A DNA stretch of 8,206 bases. It comes from Paenibacillus sp. UBA6285 (GTDB lineage: Bacteria > Bacillota > Bacilli > Paenibacillales > Paenibacillaceae). The position numbers and the translations under genes were made by a program. A model generated the notes under the pieces. The model was given only the letters and a program-made list of their open reading frames with translations. It made no database searches and was not told the origin of the DNA. The stretch covers positions 23,588 through 31,793 of the forward strand of contig DJUJ01000045.1 of the NCBI GenBank assembly GCA_002438345.1, given 5' to 3'. This document shows positions 1 to 4,412 of this stretch, in pieces (position 1 is the stretch's first letter; the number at the start of each line of letters is the position of its first letter).

Positions 1-2
1 AG

Positions 3-74
3 GATCAGGTCATACAAGCGCTCAAAGAATTTACTCAGTTTAAAGTACAACAAATAAAGGGTGCTTATAAATAA
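3..74 (+). CDS. C-terminal end of an unidentified protein (partial)
   Basis: An open frame enters from the left edge and ends at TAA 72-74. It gives 23 residues ending in QQIKGAYK, a helix-like, Lys/Gln-rich tail. The composition is protein-like, but the piece is too short to assign a family. The next gene lies 121 bases downstream on the same strand with its own ribosome binding site. A chance open frame of this length is quite possible, so the call is tentative. Confidence 0.4.
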   Translation, partial: DQVIQALKEFTQFKVQQIKGAYK

Positions 75-195
75 TGTATGCCTTTCGTAAATGATCTCAA
101 AAATGAATAATGTTGCCCTTTCTTGCAGCCATCTATTCATCTTGATCCATAAACTAACAACTAAAAATGGTTTGACAGAAAAGGGGATATTAATA

Positions 196-504
196 ATGAA
201 AATTAACATGAAGTTTACCAGCAAGGGAAAAGTCGCTATAGAGAATTTTAATAACGAGGAATTGCTGGAGATCTTCGCACGATACATCAAGACATTATCC
301 AAAAAATATGATATCGAAGTTGATGTTCCTCTTGAAGAGAATCAAAACATTGTTGGTGATGGTGCTGTAATCGCGACTGCACAAAATGTGAAATGTGATG
401 TTGAGACTTTCTTTAAAGAATTGGGTAGAGATATTAAAGTTCCACTTAAGAAAAGACTTGGCGGCAAATTGGAGAATGTATTTAAAACGGAAATTACGGA
501 GTAG
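196..504 (+). CDS. Hypothetical protein, 102 residues
   Basis: I do not recognise this protein. The start is placed at ATG 196 because AAGGGGAT (181-188) lies at proper ribosome-binding distance; the frame is open back to ATG 91, but nothing resembling a Shine-Dalgarno site precedes that codon and the extra 35 residues look non-native. The product is small, soluble and charged, with no membrane segment or signal peptide. Residues near 18-36 (NNEELLEIFARYIKTLSKKY) look helical. A Gly/Ala/Val-rich stretch (VGDGAVIATAQNV) follows, and the C-terminal part is basic (VPLKKRLGGK). No cysteine pairs or catalytic motif stand out apart from a single Cys in NVKCDV. It appears monocistronic and is followed at 544-579 by a strong hairpin. 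It could be a mobile-element or prophage remnant protein, but nothing nearby supports that. Confidence 0.7.
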   Translation: MKINMKFTSKGKVAIENFNNEELLEIFARYIKTLSKKYDIEVDVPLEENQNIVGDGAVIATAQNVKCDVETFFKELGRDIKVPLKKRLGGKLENVFKTEITE

Positions 505-543
505 GAAATTACTTTATTTCAGGGAGTAGTACTTGCTTCATAC

Positions 544-579
544 AAAGAAGGTAGGGCCCTTAGAGGCTCTACCTTCTTT
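544..579. terminator. Bidirectional hairpin terminator
   Basis: AAAGAAGGTAGGGCC (544-558) pairs with GGCTCTACCTTCTTT (565-579) over 15 bp with a single G-U wobble and a 6-base loop. The A-rich and T-rich ends of the stem provide U-rich 3' ends in both directions. It sits between the convergent hypothetical gene ending at 504 and the minus-strand Sda-like gene ending at 688, so it probably serves both. Confidence 0.85.
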
Positions 580-687
580 ATGTTGATGAAGTTAACATTA
601 AGACAATCTAGAGAACACTCGCAGTAGAAGCCATGGGAGAATATATAATTGCGACATATTAAGTGAATTAATTAGGGTAGGGGGATG

Positions 688-861
688 TTATACTTTTTCA
701 GAATGTATGAGATCTCTACTGTCCAAGATTTCTTTAACAATCTCAATGAAATCTGGTAAAGCTTGTGCCTCAACCGCTAGCGTATAGATATTAAGTAATT
801 CTTCATCAGAAATCGATTCAAGAGCTGAGGGTCGTGGTGAGGGATGAAAATAGTAATTCAT
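688..861 (-). CDS. Sda-like sporulation histidine kinase inhibitor, 57 residues
   Basis: The frame opens with ATG at 861 after an excellent ribosome binding site (GGAGGA, about 6 bases upstream on the minus strand) and ends with TAA at 690-688. The core, residues 17-51, runs ISDEELLNIYTLAVEAQ then ALPDFIEIVKEILDSRDL. This matches from memory the pattern of Bacillus Sda (LSDELLIESYFKATE followed by DFIELIENEIKRRSL), a two-helix hairpin that binds the dimerisation domain of sporulation kinases such as KinA and blocks Spo0A phosphorylation. Here an extra 15-residue N-terminal arm rich in Tyr, Pro and Ser (YYFHPSPRPS) precedes the core. Canonical Sda is made in response to replication stress through DnaA; I see no DnaA box upstream. 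The gene is downstream of the Agr-like operon on the same strand but separated from it by that operon's terminator, so it is probably transcribed alone. Confidence 0.8.
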   Translation of the reverse strand: MNYYFHPSPRPSALESISDEELLNIYTLAVEAQALPDFIEIVKEILDSRDLIHSEKV

Positions 862-909
862 TTGGTTCCTCCATCATAATTATGTTTTTTATTACATGTT
901 TATCTATAT

Positions 910-937
910 GGTATCATTTGGAATACAATCCGTCTCC
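910..937 (-). promoter_or_regulatory. Candidate promoter of the Sda-like gene
   Basis: On the minus strand TTGTAT is followed, after 16 bases, by TAGATA, with a further AT-rich stretch down to the ribosome binding site. The match to the consensus is weak. It is the best housekeeping-type promoter I can find between the terminator at 1018 and the gene. Confidence 0.3.
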
Positions 938-1017
938 TGTCATTCATCCTACGAATTTCTCTTTACATCTGAGGGTAATTATGGCATAATGGCTTTTTTT
1001 TGTGGGTATAAAAAATA

Positions 1018-1046
1018 ATCCCGACATGTTGAGAACATGTCGGGAT
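1018..1046 (-). terminator. Terminator of the Agr-like operon
   Basis: ATCCCGACATGTT (1018-1030) and AACATGTCGGGAT (1034-1046) form a perfect 13-bp stem with a 3-base loop. On the minus strand it is followed by a T-rich run (ATTATTTTTTATA), and it begins five bases after the stop codon of the LytTR gene at 1051. This closes the operon. Confidence 0.95.
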
Positions 1047-1050
1047 CTTT

Positions 1051-1383
1051 TTAATCAGAGTCTTTCTTAAGAGAAGATAAGTATTTTTTTAGGCGAGGTT
1101 CATTGGACTCCGATACAGTTGTAAACTGCTCACCATGATTAAAACAAACGATTTTTCGTTCGGAATCATAGCCTTCGATGTTGTTAATGTTGACGACATT
1201 GCTGCGGTCAAGGCGTTTAAATCCCTTACCCTCATACGCTGTGAAAAGATCGGAAAGAGTTGTGGGGAGAACAAATTCGCCTTCTTTCGTATGGACGAAT
1301 ATTGTATTCTTATAATTCGAGAAATACAATATTTCTTCCTCCAGAATATCACAAGAGGAACCGTCTTTCTGTAAGACACGCAT
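1051..1383 (-). CDS. Stand-alone LytTR DNA-binding regulator, 110 residues
   Basis: Nearly the whole protein is one LytTR domain: strand-rich N-terminal part with EEEILYFSNYKNTIFVHTKEGEF (residues about 15-37), a helix (LSDLFTAYEGKG), then the signature FKRLDRSNVVNINNIEGYD (55-73) and a closing strand pair. LytTR domains bind direct repeats in promoter DNA, as in AgrA, ComE and LytR. Members are usually fused to an N-terminal receiver domain; here no receiver, Asp phosphorylation site or hinge is present, and the first residues already enter the fold. The start at 1383 lies 21 bases after the propeptide gene, with a GGATGGGG stretch as ribosome binding site. It is the last gene of the operon. 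Likely role (inference): peptide-dependent transcription regulator of this operon and possibly others, controlled without phosphorylation, perhaps by the operon's membrane protein. Confidence 0.9.
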   Translation of the reverse strand: MRVLQKDGSSCDILEEEILYFSNYKNTIFVHTKEGEFVLPTTLSDLFTAYEGKGFKRLDRSNVVNINNIEGYDSERKIVCFNHGEQFTTVSESNEPRLKKYLSSLKKDSD

Positions 1384-1404
1384 CTTTTCCCCATCCTTGT
1401 TTAA

Positions 1405-1524
1405 TTACTTACGCAATTCTTTTGGAATTTCTGGGCTGTGAATGTAAGGCTTGATTATTGTTGCAAAGACAAGAGCGGATATGCCAAGCGCACCAGAAGC
1501 AACACGAGCAAGAGTTTTCTTCAT
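1405..1524 (-). CDS. agrD: AgrD-like cyclic autoinducer propeptide, 39 residues, no cysteine
   Basis: This small gene sits between the AgrB-like protease and the LytTR gene, the classical agrD position. It starts at ATG 1524, which overlaps the agrB stop as ATGA, after the strong site GGGAGGT (about 6-7 bases upstream). The peptide has the three-part AgrD design: a basic amphipathic or hydrophobic N-terminal helix (MKKTLARVASGALGISALVF), a short middle (ATIIKPYIHS, residues 21-30), and a conserved acidic tail PEIPKELRK (31-39) that matches the EVPKEL type of recognition tail in staphylococcal AgrD. It has no cysteine at all, so a thiolactone ring like that of staphylococcal AIPs cannot form. 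Possible ring-closing hydroxyls are Thr22 and Ser30, or the exported signal may be linear. The mature peptide cannot be fixed from sequence. Family assignment is firm from the tail and position; chemistry is open. Confidence 0.9.
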   Translation of the reverse strand: MKKTLARVASGALGISALVFATIIKPYIHSPEIPKELRK

Positions 1525-2054
1525 CTACTGAACCTCCCTTGTAACGGAATGATTACTGTTAAGGACTGAATGAAAAAAGCCAGTCCGATGACAGACGAGT
1601 TAATCCAAAAATTCGAGAGTACTAACATGATGGATAACAGTTTCAATCCCAGGTACCAGTCTTTGGAGAGTTGTGCGTTTCGATCTGGATTCGGAGCAAA
1701 TAAAACCATTGAAATTAGACTGAATAGATTAATCCAGATCAAATAACTATGTGAAAGGGATGTAAGATGAGGGATTAACGAACATATAAAAATGGATGTG
1801 ATATTACAAGCTCTTGCGGTCTTCAAGTGGGCTCCGCCAGAACACATCCGTAGCAATCCAAAACTTAATAGTGCGATCAATGTTCCCATTAATTGCCCTG
1901 TAAAGCCCCCTATAAGAAGAGAAACTGTAATAATGAATAAAGTATTCAAAATAATGCTTAGCGCATACTGCATCACTTCTATGGAATGAGTTTGCTCAGG
2001 GTTTGTTTTTTTTATGGCCGAAACGATTCTAAATGCTAAATGATTCATAGTCAT
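1521..2054 (-). CDS. agrB: AgrB-like membrane peptidase processing the autoinducer propeptide
   Basis: AgrB proteins are membrane cysteine endopeptidases that cut the C-terminal tail of AgrD and close the peptide ring. The catalytic region is clear: LLRMCSGGAHLKTARAC carries the conserved R-x-x-S-G-G-x-H with His76 and then Cys83, corresponding to the His/Cys pair of staphylococcal AgrB. Hydrophobic segments lie near residues 30-48, 52-68, 84-100, 104-118, 133-150 and 152-170. The length, 177 residues, is slightly below the usual 185-200. The start at 2054 follows AAGAAGGACAG at good spacing; an in-frame ATG at 2048 is possible. The gene begins inside the last codons of the upstream receptor-like gene (26-base overlap) and its stop overlaps the propeptide start, so the three are translationally coupled. 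Expected partner: the propeptide at 1524-1405. Confidence 0.92.
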   Translation of the reverse strand: MTMNHLAFRIVSAIKKTNPEQTHSIEVMQYALSIILNTLFIITVSLLIGGFTGQLMGTLIALLSFGLLRMCSGGAHLKTARACNITSIFICSLIPHLTSLSHSYLIWINLFSLISMVLFAPNPDRNAQLSKDWYLGLKLLSIMLVLSNFWINSSVIGLAFFIQSLTVIIPLQGRFSR

Positions 2055-2694
2055 TTCTGTCCTTCTTACAGGATAAGTACAAATACCCCCATAATATTAC
2101 CCCATAACAAATAGGGATTAGGAGAAAATAGTCTGACTGAAAAAAGAATGAAACTGAAGTTATAATAAATAGAGCAGGAAGATTCAGAGCAAATAGTATT
2201 TTCTCGCTTGAGCTTGGCTTTATTTTTATATCGGGTTTATCGGGTACAAAATCAAATCCTTTGCGTTTTCGACTCACATATACACCAATACCTATGGCTG
2301 CTAGAGCTGATAAAACTTGAAGTGCAAATATATTAAGAGAAACAGAATTGGAAGAGTCTAAAGGCAGTTTGATTATAAAGTTTAGGAAATAATAAAGAGT
2401 GGTTTGAATCACGGAATAAGCTTGATAAGCCATCCCGGTCAGTATGGAGGCATAGAAGGGATGGATTCGGAATAATAGCCACATAAAGAGTAACATTAGT
2501 GCATATTGTGAGAAAATATCCAATTGAAATAGGTTGTAGTTAGTCCGAAGTGAATAGGAGAAAAAACCCATTACAAAACTTCCGAACACCATCTCCTTAT
2601 GATAGAGATCAATTTTGAAGATTTTAAAAGCTAAAAAGAAAATGGCATAGGTTTCTAGTCCTGAAAAAACCATGAAGAAAATAAAATCTAGCAT
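2029..2694 (-). CDS. Receptor-like polytopic membrane protein without kinase domain, 221 residues
   Basis: This is the first gene of the Agr-like operon. The protein is almost entirely hydrophobic, with about six or seven membrane segments (roughly residues 3-24, 34-50, 62-78, 82-108, 118-138, 164-184, 186-206 counted from the chosen start) and one hydrophilic loop around 141-163 (SRKRKGFDFVPDKPDIKIKP). That layout resembles the N-terminal sensor half of AgrC-type peptide receptors. The reading frame ends with a short charged tail (CKKDRNDYESFSI), and agrB starts inside it, so there is no room for a His-phosphotransfer or GHKL ATPase domain, and none is present in other frames. I chose ATG 2694 because GGGAG lies 7 bases upstream; the earlier ATG at 2745 falls within the likely -10 box. 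Role (inference): senses or exports the peptide, or holds the LytTR protein at the membrane. Homology to a named family cannot be confirmed here. Confidence 0.82.
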   Translation of the reverse strand: MLDFIFFMVFSGLETYAIFFLAFKIFKIDLYHKEMVFGSFVMGFFSYSLRTNYNLFQLDIFSQYALMLLFMWLLFRIHPFYASILTGMAYQAYSVIQTTLYYFLNFIIKLPLDSSNSVSLNIFALQVLSALAAIGIGVYVSRKRKGFDFVPDKPDIKIKPSSSEKILFALNLPALFIITSVSFFFQSDYFLLIPICYGVILWGYLYLSCKKDRNDYESFSI

Positions 2695-2740
2695 GCCGAC
2701 ACTCCCGATGACTAGTTTAACAAATCTTAATATTGCAAGT

Positions 2741-2769
2741 ATCATACATTATTAACTAAAATACAACTA
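2741..2769 (-). promoter_or_regulatory. Candidate promoter and LytTR-type repeats of the Agr-like operon
   Basis: On the minus strand the -10 box TATGAT (2746-2741) is preceded by a 17-base spacer and a poor -35 (TAGTTG, 2769-2764). Two copies of TAGTT (2769-2765 and 2758-2754) lie 11 bases, one helical turn, apart and cover the -35 and spacer. LytTR regulators bind direct repeats built on a GTT core near weak -35 boxes, so this could be the autoregulatory site. Transcription would start near 2734 and give a leader of about 40 bases before ATG 2694. The spacing differs from the wider spacing of staphylococcal AgrA sites, so this is a proposal only. Confidence 0.4.
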
Positions 2770-2829
2770 CCAGCACGTGACTTTTCTCCATATTTTTCAA
2801 AAATAATTCAATATGTGAGGTGTTTCTGT

Positions 2830-3348
2830 ATGGATCAACGTCCAGAGAGTAATGAGTATTTGAATGAGCTGTCAAAGTATATCTCTTTAGTACCGACAGA
2901 AGGGGATATTAGGACTATTTTTAGAGAGCAGACGGCGGAGATTTGTACTTTTATTTCGAACCTTACGGAAGAACAAGGGGACCATCGTTACGCTACTGAA
3001 AAATGGAGTATTAAGGAAATGGTCGGACATCTAGCGGATACTGGAAGGATTATGTCTTATCGTTTGCTGCGCGTCGCAAGAGGAGATACGACCCCGCTGG
3101 CGGGCTTTGAGGAAAAGGACTATGTTCGTACCGCGAATTTCGAAGCGCAGACTTTAGAAAAACTACTGGCTCATTACAAGCTTGTCCGAGAGTCGATGCA
3201 AGCCCTTTTAGATACGCTGCCGCAAGAAGCATGGACTCGTAGGGGAACTGTTAACGATGGAACCATCTCCGCGAGAGCAGTGGCCTGCGTAATGATTGGG
3301 CATGATCTTCATCATTTGAATATTCTTAAAGAAAGATACCTTGTTTAA
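2830..3348 (+). CDS. DinB-fold metal-binding protein, 172 residues
   Basis: The DinB/YfiT-like fold is a four-helix bundle that binds a divalent metal through three histidines; members include stress-linked proteins and thiol transferases (bacillithiol type), with many of unknown substrate. The signature halves are visible: KWSIKEMVGHLADTGRIMSYRLL (residues 58-80, His67) and MIGHDLHHLNILKERY near the C-terminus (His158 and His162 in an H-x3-H arrangement). The length of 172 is typical. The start at ATG 2830 follows GTGAGGTG with 7-base spacing; GTG 2815 is in frame but forms part of that binding site. The gene is divergent from the Agr-like operon (135 bases between starts) and convergent with tdk. 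No signal peptide or membrane segment is present. The substrate cannot be deduced. Confidence 0.9.
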   Translation: MDQRPESNEYLNELSKYISLVPTEGDIRTIFREQTAEICTFISNLTEEQGDHRYATEKWSIKEMVGHLADTGRIMSYRLLRVARGDTTPLAGFEEKDYVRTANFEAQTLEKLLAHYKLVRESMQALLDTLPQEAWTRRGTVNDGTISARAVACVMIGHDLHHLNILKERYLV

Positions 3349-3372
3349 GCGAGAAAGATTTCTTCTATTTTA

Positions 3373-3416
3373 AAAAAAGCATTCCAGAGGCCAACGCGGC
3401 TTCGGAATGCTTTTTT
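3373..3416. terminator. Bidirectional terminator between the DinB-like gene and tdk
   Basis: AAAAAAGCATTCC (3373-3385) pairs perfectly with GGAATGCTTTTTT (3404-3416). T-runs are present on both strands. The stem ends 24 bases after the stop codon of the plus-strand DinB-like gene and eight bases past the end of tdk on the minus strand, so it fits both convergent genes. Confidence 0.92.
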
Positions 3417-3424
3417 ATACACGG

Positions 3425-3994
3425 TTACAGCGGAGGATTCTTGTGACATTTACGGCAAACTGGATAGTAGGCTTCGTTGCCACCAATTTGGACTTGATCC
3501 CCTTCATAGACGGGTTTACCGTCGATATAGTGAAGATTCATAATTGCTTTTTTGTGACAAAACCAGCAAATAGTTTTCATTTCTTCGATTTTATCTGCAT
3601 AAAGTAATAGATATTTTGAACCTTCAAACAACTCATTACGAAAATCATTTTTTAAACCAAACGCCATCACAGGAATATTCAATTCGTCTACAATTCTAGT
3701 AAAATCTAAAACATGTTGTTTTTGCAAAAATTGTGCCTCATCAATCAAAACACAATATGGCTTAAACTGTAAATTACTGATGGTTTCAAAAATATTGGTT
3801 TCCGCAAAAATTGGCAATGCTTCTCTTTCTAAGCCAATGCGACTGGAAACTTTCCCAACACCAGAACGTGTATCCAAACCACTAGTCATAATGACAACTG
3901 GTTTGTCTTGCTCTTCATAGTTGTGGGCAACTTTTAAGATTTCAATTGTTTTACCACTATTCATTGCGCCATATTTAAAAAATAATTGTGCCAT
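3425..3994 (-). CDS. tdk: Thymidine kinase (type II)
   Basis: Transfers the ATP gamma-phosphate to thymidine in the nucleoside salvage pathway, in the cytoplasm as a tetramer. The 189 residues match the usual size. Visible motifs: P-loop GAMNSGKT (9-16), the Walker B/catalytic segment CVLIDEAQF (81-89, catalytic Glu86), the nucleotide-site segment [16 protein letters not shown] (111-126), and the zinc-binding cysteines Cys143/Cys146 (CWFC) and Cys180/Cys183 (CRKC). The thymidine-binding lasso [14 protein letters not shown] is intact. The start at 3994 follows GGAGG (4008-4004, nine bases upstream). In Enterococcus and many Bacillales tdk is followed by prfA; here it is followed by a terminator and a convergent gene, so that linkage is lost. 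The sequence resembles enterococcal enzymes to my recollection. Confidence 0.97.
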   Translation of the reverse strand: MAQLFFKYGAMNSGKTIEILKVAHNYEEQDKPVVIMTSGLDTRSGVGKVSSRIGLEREALPIFAETNIFETISNLQFKPYCVLIDEAQFLQKQHVLDFTRIVDELNIPVMAFGLKNDFRNELFEGSKYLLLYADKIEEMKTICWFCHKKAIMNLHYIDGKPVYEGDQVQIGGNEAYYPVCRKCHKNPPL

Positions 3995-4023
3995 TCACCA
4001 ATTCCTCCGCTTCACTCTTTGAT

Positions 4024-4029
4024 ATTATA
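4024..4029 (-). promoter_or_regulatory. Candidate -10 box of tdk
   Basis: A perfect TATAAT on the minus strand lies about 30 bases upstream of the tdk start codon, giving a start of transcription near 4016 just ahead of the GGAGG site. The -35 region (TGTAAA at 17-base spacing) is poor. Confidence 0.6.
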
Positions 4030-4116
4030 GCGGAAATAGTCAGCTTTTTACAGTAGGAATTTCTTTGGTGAGGGAGGGACAGTTTCTTAAAAACTTATTC
4101 CCCCTTGGAAAAAACA

Positions 4117-4150
4117 AAAAGCTGCCCTCAAATTTTTGACGGCAGCTTTT
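4117..4150 (-). terminator. Orphan hairpin terminator on the minus strand
   Basis: AAAAGCTGCC (4117-4126) pairs with GGCAGCTTTT (4141-4150); within, after a C-C mismatch, TCAAA pairs with TTTGA. On the minus strand it continues as TTTTTGTTTTTTCC, a strong U-tract. No minus-strand gene lies directly upstream of it, and it is 120 bases upstream of tdk. It may end a small RNA, stop antisense transcription from the ktrB side, or act as a leftover of a lost gene. Confidence 0.8.
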
Positions 4151-4187
4151 CAGGGAGTAAGAAAATGAAAAGAAAAGTTTGTTGGGT

Positions 4188-4217
4188 TTGGGTTGTTTGT
4201 TGGTATGTGTATATAGT
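4188..4217 (+). promoter_or_regulatory. Weak candidate promoter upstream of the palindrome
   Basis: TTGGGT (4188-4193), an 18-base spacer and TATAGT (4212-4217) resemble a housekeeping promoter. If used, transcription would start inside or next to the 16-bp palindrome at 4224-4239, the usual place for a repressor operator, and would read toward ktrB as a long leader. Confidence 0.3.
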
Positions 4218-4223
4218 AGCCAG

Positions 4224-4239
4224 AAAATGTGAACATTTT
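4224..4239. promoter_or_regulatory. 16-bp perfect palindrome, candidate operator
   Basis: AAAATGT-GA-ACATTTT is a perfect inverted repeat with 7-base arms and a 2-base centre. Its size and symmetry suit a dimeric helix-turn-helix repressor. I cannot match it to a known regulator's consensus. It overlaps the expected transcription start of the candidate promoter at 4188-4217 and lies 189 bases upstream of the chosen ktrB start. Confidence 0.45.
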
Positions 4240-4371
4240 ATGACAAGAGTTTGGCAAAACCGTACTTTTTTTCTAATGCTCAGCTTTAATTTTAAAAATT
4301 TTTCACCTTTTAATTTCCAAAGATAGTGGATTAAGGCATATGAATTTACCGCATTTTCTCTAGTTGTCTGC

Positions 4372-4377
4372 TATACT
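4372..4377 (+). promoter_or_regulatory. Candidate extended -10 box of ktrB
   Basis: TGCTATACT (4369-4377) is an extended -10 element (TGn plus TATACT) without a good -35. The predicted transcription start near 4384 would put the ATG at 4386 almost at the 5' end and supports translation from ATG 4413 instead. Confidence 0.55.
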
Positions 4378-4412
4378 TAAAGAAAATGAATGCGACTTTA
4401 AAGGAGTTTTTT

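Larger units (their letters stand above)
3995..4412. other. Long intergenic region between divergent tdk and ktrB
   Basis: This 418-base stretch holds no convincing gene. It contains the tdk promoter near 4024, a hairpin with a T-run on the minus strand (4117-4150), a CA-rich minus-strand segment (about 4155-4215), a 16-bp palindrome (4224-4239) and the ktrB promoter near 4372. A plus-strand open frame from a TTG at 4105 to 4326 is Trp/Cys/Val-rich, begins within the hairpin region and lacks a ribosome binding site, so I do not call it. A 28-residue minus-strand frame (4236-4150) also lacks a binding site. Confidence 0.7.

Noticed and set aside
172..177. Consensus -35 hexamer TTGACA just upstream of the gene at 196
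   Set aside because: At 16-18 bases downstream there is no -10 box; that place already holds the ribosome binding site and start codon, so it cannot drive this gene.
1135..1374. Plus-strand open frame opposite the LytTR gene
   Set aside because: It is antisense to a well-supported gene with a recognised domain and has no ribosome binding site.
2029..2060. Possibility that a frameshift hides a histidine-kinase domain after the membrane protein
   Set aside because: The following bases encode a complete AgrB in another frame, starting within the end of the gene; no kinase-like residues appear in any frame.
2695..2745. 17-residue N-terminal extension of the receptor-like membrane protein from ATG 2745
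   Set aside because: No ribosome binding site precedes it and the codon overlaps the likely -10 box; ATG 2694 has GGGAG at 7 bases.
4150..4236. 28-residue minus-strand open frame ending in the orphan hairpin
   Set aside because: No ribosome binding site and biased Asn/Pro/Thr content that simply reflects the CA-rich DNA; kept only as part of the small-RNA finding.
4105..4326. 73-residue plus-strand open frame in the tdk/ktrB gap
   Set aside because: It begins with TTG within an orphan terminator, lacks a ribosome binding site and has a Trp/Cys/Phe-rich composition typical of non-coding AT- and GT-rich DNA.
4386..4412. Earlier ATG of the potassium channel gene
   Set aside because: It would be at the very 5' end of the predicted transcript with no binding site, whereas GGAG lies six bases before ATG 4413.
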